Notes under the pieces: model-generated
The model's input: only the letters and a program-made list of their open reading frames with translations
Told to the model about the DNA's origin: nothing
The model's database searches: none
Translations under genes and position numbers: made by a program
DNA from: an uncultured Eubacteriales bacterium
GTDB lineage: Bacteria; Bacillota; Clostridia; Lachnospirales; Lachnospiraceae
Direction of reading: 5' to 3'
DNA: 54,249 bases
NCBI GenBank assembly: GCA_949283695.1
Contig: CASDTX010000024.1
Span: forward strand, 1 to 54,249
Part shown: in pieces, positions 49,403 through 54,249 of the stretch
Numbering within the stretch: the first letter of the stretch is position 1
How the letters are laid out: every line of letters begins with the position of its first letter

Positions 49403-50643
49403 AGAAAAAACCGGTGACCGGCATGAAGGATATGATGCCTGCAGAGATGGAGATCAGGGATTATGTCATCAGCCTCATCAAAGACACCTATAAAAGTTTC
49501 GGATTTTCCTCCATGGAGACTCCCTGCGTAGAGCACCTTGAGAATCTGTGCAGCAAGCAGGGCGGGGATAATGAGAAACTGATCTTTAAGATTCTGAAGC
49601 GGGGAGAGAAGCTGAAGATCAGCGAGGCGAAGGAGGAGGCGGATCTTGTGGACGGAGGACTCAGATACGACCTGACGGTGCCGCTTTGCCGGTACTATTC
49701 GAACCATGCCAATGAGCTGCCGTCTCCTTTCAAGGCGCTTCAGATGGGCAATGTATGGCGCGCGGACCGTCCCCAGAGAGGGCGCTTCCGTCAGTTTATG
49801 CAGTGTGATATTGATATTCTGGGCGAACCGTCGAATCTGGCGGAAATCGAACTGATCCTTGCGACGACAGCGCTTCTCGGGAAGCTGGATTTTAAGAACT
49901 TCACCATCCGCATCAATGACCGCAGGTTTTTGAAGGCGATGGCAGCCTACAGCGGGTTCGGCGAGGAAGATTATGACAGTATCTTTATCACTCTGGATAA
50001 GATGGACAAGATCGGTCTGGACGGAGTGGAAGCAGAGCTGAAGGAGAATGGCTATGCGGAAGAAGCAGTGGAAACGTATTTACAGCTTTTTAAAGAAATT
50101 ACGGACGATGTGGCGGGCGTGCGCCTGTGCAAGGAGAAACTGGAAGGCTTTCTCGCGCCTGAAGCGGCAGATTCGCTGGAAATGATTATCACAAGTGTGG
50201 AGCAGCAGAAGGAAGCAGAGTTTAAGATCAGCTTTGACCCGACGCTGGTGCGCGGCATGTCTTATTATACAGGCACTATTTTTGAGATCTCTATGGATGA
50301 GTTCGGCGGATCCGTCGGCGGCGGCGGACGTTATGATAAGATGATCGGGAAATTCACCGGTCAGGACACGCCGGCAGTAGGCTTCTCGATCGGCTTCGAG
50401 CGGATTGTGATGCTGCTTTTGGAACGGGGATACCAGGTGCCGACGAGCAGGCCGAAGAAGGCATTCCTTCTGGACAAGAAGCTGTCGCAGGAACGGCTTC
50501 TCGCAGTGCTGGGGGAGGCCAGAGAGGCACGCCGGGACGGATATCAGGTGATGATTGCCAACATGAAGAAGAACAAGAAGTTCCAGAAGGAACAGCTTGC
50601 AGAGCAGGGATATACAGAGATAACGGAGGTGTACAATGGCTGA
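49393..50643 (+). CDS. hisS: Histidyl-tRNA synthetase
   Basis: ATG 49393 with AGGAG 7 nt upstream gives 416 aa starting MALKKKPVTGMKDMMP. Class II motifs are clear: motif 2 VWRADRPQRGRFRQFMQCDIDILG, histidine A box LVRGMSYYTGTIFE and motif 3 VGFSIGFERIVMLL with GGGRYDKMIG. A C-terminal anticodon-binding domain follows. It overlaps hemZ by 10 bp and aspS by 8 bp. No T-box is seen before it, unlike many Firmicute hisS-aspS pairs; expression would come from the relA promoter. Confidence 0.97.
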   Translation: MALKKKPVTGMKDMMPAEMEIRDYVISLIKDTYKSFGFSSMETPCVEHLENLCSKQGGDNEKLIFKILKRGEKLKISEAKEEADLVDGGLRYDLTVPLCRYYSNHANELPSPFKALQMGNVWRADRPQRGRFRQFMQCDIDILGEPSNLAEIELILATTALLGKLDFKNFTIRINDRRFLKAMAAYSGFGEEDYDSIFITLDKMDKIGLDGVEAELKENGYAEEAVETYLQLFKEITDDVAGVRLCKEKLEGFLAPEAADSLEMIITSVEQQKEAEFKISFDPTLVRGMSYYTGTIFEISMDEFGGSVGGGGRYDKMIGKFTGQDTPAVGFSIGFERIVMLLLERGYQVPTSRPKKAFLLDKKLSQERLLAVLGEAREARRDGYQVMIANMKKNKKFQKEQLAEQGYTEITEVYNG

Positions 50644-52426
50644 GTCAATGCAAGGCTTAAAGAGAACCCACCGCTGCGGTGAGCTCTCTGCGGCAAACGT
50701 AGGAGAAACAGTAACGATCATGGGCTGGGTGCAGAAAAACAGGAATAAAGGCGGACTTGTATTTGTGGATGTCCGCGATCGTTCCGGCATCATTCAGGTT
50801 GTATGTGAGGAGGGAACGACAGATGCAGAACTCCTTGCAAAGGCAGCTTCTCTGCGCGCAGAATATGTGGTCGCGGTCACCGGAAAGGTGGCAAAGCGCT
50901 CCGGCGCAGTAAATGATAAGATTGCGACGGGGGAGATTGAGGTGCTCCCCTCTGAGCTGCGGATTCTTTCTGAGGCGCTGACTCCGCCGTTCCAGGTGGA
51001 AGAGAATTCGAAGACGAAGGAAGAAGTGCGTCTGAAATACCGTTACCTGGATCTTAGAAGACCGGATCTTCAGAGAAATCTGATGATGAAGAGCCGCGTG
51101 ATGACTCTGACCCGTCAGTTTTTCTCCGAGGAGGGATTCCTTGAGATTGAGACGCCTATGCTGGGCAAGACGACTCCGGAGGGGGCAAGAGATTATCTTG
51201 TGCCGAGCCGTGTGCACCCGGGGTGTTTCTATGGACTTCCGCAGTCGCCGCAGCTTTATAAGCAGCTGCTGATGTGCTCTGGCTTTGACCGCTATATCCA
51301 GATCGCGAGATGTTTCCGGGATGAGGATCTTCGTGCGGACAGACAGCCGGAATTCACGCAGATCGATATGGAGCTGTCCTTTGTGGACGTGGATGATGTT
51401 ATAGATGTGAATGAACGGTATCTTGCGAAGATTTTCAAAGAGGTGCTGGGAGTGACTGTTGAGCTTCCGATTCAGAGGATGACCTGGCAGGAGGCGATGG
51501 ATCGCTTCGGATCAGACAAGCCGGACCTGCGTTTCGGCATGGAGCTGACAGACGTAACGGACCTGGTAAGAAACTGCGGTTTCGGTGTGTTCACAGGCGC
51601 CATCGAGAACGGCGGCAGTGTGCGCGGAATCAATGCGAAGGGACAGGGCGCGATGCCGAGAAAGAAAATCGACAAGCTGACAGCGTTTGTGAAAGATTAT
51701 GGCGCGAAGGGACTGGCATATATCGCGCTGCAGGAAGACGGAAGCGTGAAATCTTCTTTCTCGAAATTCATGAGCGAGGATGAAATGAGCAGTCTGATCA
51801 GCGCTATGGATGGAGCACCGGGAGATCTGCTCCTGTTCGCGGCTGATAAGAATAAAGTGGTATGGGATTCACTCGGCGCACTTCGTGTGGAACTGGCGAA
51901 ACAGCTGGAACTTCTGGATAAGAATGAGTATCGCTTTGTGTGGATTACAGAGTTCCCGCTTCTGGAGTGGAGCGAGGAACAGAACCGCTTTGTGGCCATG
52001 CATCATCCGTTTACGATGCCTATGGAAGAAGATCTGCAGTTCATTGACAGCGATCCAGGCAGAGTCCGCGCGAAAGCCTATGATATCGTGCTCAACGGAA
52101 ATGAGATCGGCGGAGGAAGCGTCAGAATCCATCAGGATGAGATCCAGGAGAAGATGTTTGAGGTACTTGGATTTACGAAGGAGCAGGCATACAGCCAGTT
52201 TGGATTCCTTCTGGACGCGTTTAAGTATGGAGTGCCGCCTCACGCAGGACTGGCTTATGGACTGGACCGTCTTGTCATGCTGATGGCAAAACAGGACAGC
52301 ATCCGTGATGTGATCGCATTCCCGAAGATTAAGGATGCTTCCTGTCTGATGACAGAGGCACCGACTCCGGCAGATTCGAAGCAGCTGGAAGAACTGGGGC
52401 TGGAAGTGGCTGTGGAAGAGAAATAA
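50636..52426 (+). CDS. aspS: Aspartyl-tRNA synthetase
   Basis: The 596-aa enzyme has the N-terminal OB anticodon domain (VTIMGWVQKNRNKGGLVFVDVRDRSGIIQVV), class II motif 1 RVMTLTRQFFSEEGFLEIETPMLGK, motif 2 YIQIARCFRDEDLRADRQPEFTQIDME, the bacterial GAD insertion domain (about 290-420) and motif 3 GLAYGLDRLVMLM. It charges tRNA-Asp. GGAGG precedes ATG 50636, which lies in the last codons of hisS, showing translational coupling. It ends the relA operon; a weak terminator hairpin follows about 160 bp later. Confidence 0.97.
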   Translation: MAESMQGLKRTHRCGELSAANVGETVTIMGWVQKNRNKGGLVFVDVRDRSGIIQVVCEEGTTDAELLAKAASLRAEYVVAVTGKVAKRSGAVNDKIATGEIEVLPSELRILSEALTPPFQVEENSKTKEEVRLKYRYLDLRRPDLQRNLMMKSRVMTLTRQFFSEEGFLEIETPMLGKTTPEGARDYLVPSRVHPGCFYGLPQSPQLYKQLLMCSGFDRYIQIARCFRDEDLRADRQPEFTQIDMELSFVDVDDVIDVNERYLAKIFKEVLGVTVELPIQRMTWQEAMDRFGSDKPDLRFGMELTDVTDLVRNCGFGVFTGAIENGGSVRGINAKGQGAMPRKKIDKLTAFVKDYGAKGLAYIALQEDGSVKSSFSKFMSEDEMSSLISAMDGAPGDLLLFAADKNKVVWDSLGALRVELAKQLELLDKNEYRFVWITEFPLLEWSEEQNRFVAMHHPFTMPMEEDLQFIDSDPGRVRAKAYDIVLNGNEIGGGSVRIHQDEIQEKMFEVLGFTKEQAYSQFGFLLDAFKYGVPPHAGLAYGLDRLVMLMAKQDSIRDVIAFPKIKDASCLMTEAPTPADSKQLEELGLEVAVEEK

Positions 52427-52583
52427 ATGCGGCGGCGTGTCCGTACAACAGTTGGGATCCGTGAAAACGGGGAACAATAGCAAGCCGATGCTGCTATATG
52501 AGATAAAATATAAGAAATAAAACACAGAAGAAACGAGACAGAGAGAAACGAAACAGGGGTACAGGAACGGCAGATGCAATGTC

Positions 52584-52603
52584 GGGAGGGTACCCTCTCT
52601 TTA
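52584..52603 (+). terminator. Weak terminator after aspS
   Basis: GGGAGG (52584-52589) pairs with CCTCTC (52594-52599) around GTAC, then TTTATAAG. Six pairs only, so efficiency is doubtful. Confidence 0.45.
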
Positions 52604-52620
52604 TAAGAGCACACACGGTC

Positions 52621-52740
52621 GATAAAGAGTAAATTTTACGTCCTGCTGCGTTGCTTTCAATCAGCGTACCATTCGGTACGCTTCATTCAAGTGCCTTGCA
52701 GGGCACAAAGTTTATCTCTTTCCGACTCTGCGACCTCAAC
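52621..52740. repeat. Structured intergenic element between aspS and the MFS gene
   Basis: This part of the 450-bp gap has nested hairpins: AGCGTACC-ATTC-GGTACGCT (52663-52682), GTGCC/GGGCAC (52691-52706), and an outer AAAGAGTAAA (52624-52633) facing TTTATCTCTTT (52711-52721). It looks like a MITE-type or RNA element. A frame of about 62 codons through it starts with TTG and has no ribosome site. A TATAAT box (52835-52840) further on may serve the MFS gene. Confidence 0.55.
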
Positions 52741-52904
52741 CATGAGGATGTTCGATCTTTTGAATCGGATGGTTCAGAATTGGAAATAATTACAGCAGCG
52801 CAGGCGGCCTCGGACCCTGACGCAGCAGGCAGCATATAATAAACAGAACCAGCTTGTTTATAGATGCCGGGGAAACAATGTGGCAAAAGGGGATCAGAGA
52901 TCGA

Positions 52905-54101
52905 ATGGGCAAAACGAAGAGAGAAACCATGTATACAAAAGATGTAATCCTGATTCTGGCAGCCAGCCTGGGATACTTTTCATGCCCGATGCTGGCGACG
53001 CCGCTGATTGCGGGATTCTCAGAAGAGATCGGAGCATCTGCGGCGCTGATGGGAATGATCGGCGGCATGATGAATCTCTGCTCCTTGTGCTGCCGTCCTT
53101 TTGTGGGGAATCTGGCGGACAAGATCAGCAAATATAAAGTGTCTTTCCTGGGGGCAGGGCTTATGGCGCTGGCCTGTCTTGGATATATCCTGGCAGTATC
53201 GCCGGCCATGATTGTGGCAGCCCGGATCATCAACGGCGTAGGATTTGCCTGCTGTTCGGTCTGCATGTCTACCTGGATGTCCAATATGCTTCCGAAGGAG
53301 AAAGTGGGGTCTGGCATGGGCGTTTATGGCATGATGAACGCTCTGGGGATGGCAGTCGCTCCCGGGATTGGCGTAAGTGTGTACCAGACATTTGGTTACC
53401 GGCCTGCATTCCTGATCGCTTTGCTGTTTGCTGTGTTTACAGGAGTTGTGATTCAGTTCGTCAGCGACCGGGGAGAGCCTGTAAAAGCACGAACAAACGC
53501 AGGAAAAACACGGCTCCGGCTTGTGGATAAAAAAGTACTTCCGATCGCAGCAATTATTATGCTGTTTGCGATTCCTTACTGCGCAACCCAGTCTTTCATA
53601 GTGACCTATACAGAGGTGAGGGGAATCCGGGTTTCTGTCAGCCTGTTCTTCCCTCTGTACGCTGCGGTGCTGCTTGTGCTCCGGTTCCGTATGAAGGGCC
53701 TGTTTGACCGGCTCCCTTTCCGGATATTTTTGATCGGAAGTGCGGTGAGCTCTTTTATCGGGATTTTTCTGCTTGGAATTATGAAGAGTAATATGGGAAT
53801 GTTCTTTGCGGCTGCATTCCTGGCCGGCGGGTATGGAATCATGAGTTCTGTTTGCCAGTCCACAGCGATTCTTCTGGCGGGAAAAGAACACCGCGGACTG
53901 GCAAACAGCACATATTATATCGGGCTGGATCTGGGCATGACATTAGGACCGATCATAGGAGGATTCCTGTATGGACATCTGAATATCCGGCTGTTCTATC
54001 CGGTTCTGCTGCTTACGGCCCCGTTAGAACTGGCGGTATATGTGCTGACAATGCGGAAAAAGGGAAAGAACATACAAATAGAAAAAGACAGAAAACTCTG
54101 A
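52905..54101 (+). CDS. MFS transporter
   Basis: About 398 aa with twelve membrane segments. Signs of the major facilitator superfamily are CRPFVGNLADKISKYKVSFLGAGL in the loop 2-3 region, ARIINGVGFACCSVCMSTW, and GMGVYGMMNALGMAVAPGIGV in segment 5; the second half has CQSTAILLAGKEHRGLANSTYYIGLDLGMTLGPIIGGFLYG, typical of drug-efflux-like members. The start is uncertain: ATG 52905 (weak GGGG 12 nt upstream), 52878 and 52929 are all possible. Substrate unknown. It is a single gene, with no regulator next to it in the window. Confidence 0.87.
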   Translation: MGKTKRETMYTKDVILILAASLGYFSCPMLATPLIAGFSEEIGASAALMGMIGGMMNLCSLCCRPFVGNLADKISKYKVSFLGAGLMALACLGYILAVSPAMIVAARIINGVGFACCSVCMSTWMSNMLPKEKVGSGMGVYGMMNALGMAVAPGIGVSVYQTFGYRPAFLIALLFAVFTGVVIQFVSDRGEPVKARTNAGKTRLRLVDKKVLPIAAIIMLFAIPYCATQSFIVTYTEVRGIRVSVSLFFPLYAAVLLVLRFRMKGLFDRLPFRIFLIGSAVSSFIGIFLLGIMKSNMGMFFAAAFLAGGYGIMSSVCQSTAILLAGKEHRGLANSTYYIGLDLGMTLGPIIGGFLYGHLNIRLFYPVLLLTAPLELAVYVLTMRKKGKNIQIEKDRKL

Positions 54102-54143
54102 ATTGCATGAATTGTCTGAAATAAATAAAAAACAGAAAAAACA

Positions 54144-54172
54144 TTGACAATTGCTGCCGGCAGTGATAAGAT
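54144..54172 (+). promoter_or_regulatory. Strong sigma-A promoter at the window end
   Basis: TTGACA (54144-54149), 17 bp, TAAGAT (54167-54172). The remaining leader (54180-54249) is purine-rich with GATGAGGAAAG and repeated CCGGAG; this could be the start of a structured leader such as a T-box, but it is cut off. Confidence 0.65.
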
Positions 54173-54249
54173 AGCACCTGTCGCTGATGAGGAAAGAAAA
54201 ACCAGGAGCTGACCGACCGGAGACGCGGAGGCGGAACGACCGGAGGAGA

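Noticed and set aside
52651-52839. Frame of 62 codons after aspS
   Set aside because: It starts with TTG, lacks a ribosome site and crosses perfect hairpins; treated as part of the structured element.
1-54249. Prophage, insertion sequence or defence island
   Set aside because: No integrase, transposase, phage structural, restriction or Cas gene was recognised anywhere in the window.

Overview
This 54 kb window looks like a chromosomal segment of a gut-type Lachnospiraceae bacterium (Clostridia, Bacillota). The evidence is the gene set: SCIFF peptide with its radical-SAM maturase, fused SecDF, SpoVT, HemZ, a DUF5721-like protein, a TIGR04086-like membrane protein and a metG T-box. Purine-rich Shine-Dalgarno sites and roughly 50% GC fit. 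Most of it is housekeeping or core accessory DNA. I see no prophage, integrase, transposase gene or CRISPR array.

Layout. 1-5.4 kb: a truncated sugar-type ABC ATPase (minus), a cyclophilin, a GNAT acetyltransferase (minus), htpG behind a CIRCE operator, and a DUF5721-like protein (minus). 5.4-13.6 kb: a plus-strand run coding for an SGNH protein, a DUF4358-like protein, an MBOAT acyltransferase and a DHHW protein (probable envelope O-acylation cassette), then an RluF-type pseudouridine synthase, a divergent LigA and a divergent ClpX. 13.7-17.5 kb: a subtilisin-like protein whose catalytic Ser position reads Cys, a zinc-ribbon/LEA-like protein, an LspA-like signal peptidase and a HAD hydrolase. 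17.5-18.3 kb: a minus-strand stable-RNA cluster (tmRNA, tRNA-Val, tRNA-Ala) with its own promoter and terminator.

18.4-27 kb: zinc-dependent phospholipase C-like protein, UMF1-type MFS transporter, an ABC ATPase plus a large coiled-coil FtsX-like permease, an AEC transporter, YqeY and a stand-alone PduL. 27.2-36.3 kb: Na/Pi symporter, spoVT (sigma-G-like promoter inside a long hairpin), a TIGR04086-like membrane protein, the SCIFF peptide (47 aa), its maturase, SecDF and RecJ. 36.4-40.2 kb: a T-box leader and metG, a convergent PLP aminotransferase, then a structured repeat element. 40.4-43.7 kb: a secreted, probably wall-anchored GH26 beta-mannanase. 43.7-52.4 kb: a D-2-hydroxyacid dehydrogenase (minus), then a tight operon relA, MBL hydrolase, hemZ, hisS, aspS. 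52.4-54.2 kb: a structured intergenic element, an MFS transporter, and a strong promoter whose gene lies outside the window.

The most unusual signals are: the Ser-to-Cys subtilisin; the hairpin that may serve both as terminator of the Na/Pi gene and as a block on the spoVT ribosome binding site in read-through RNA; a family of small GCGTCAGTG hairpins in front of several genes; a 194-bp element with a degenerate half copy beside it; and a ClpX paralogue with altered substrate and ClpP-contact loops. Functions are inferred by recognising motifs by eye; no database search was run.
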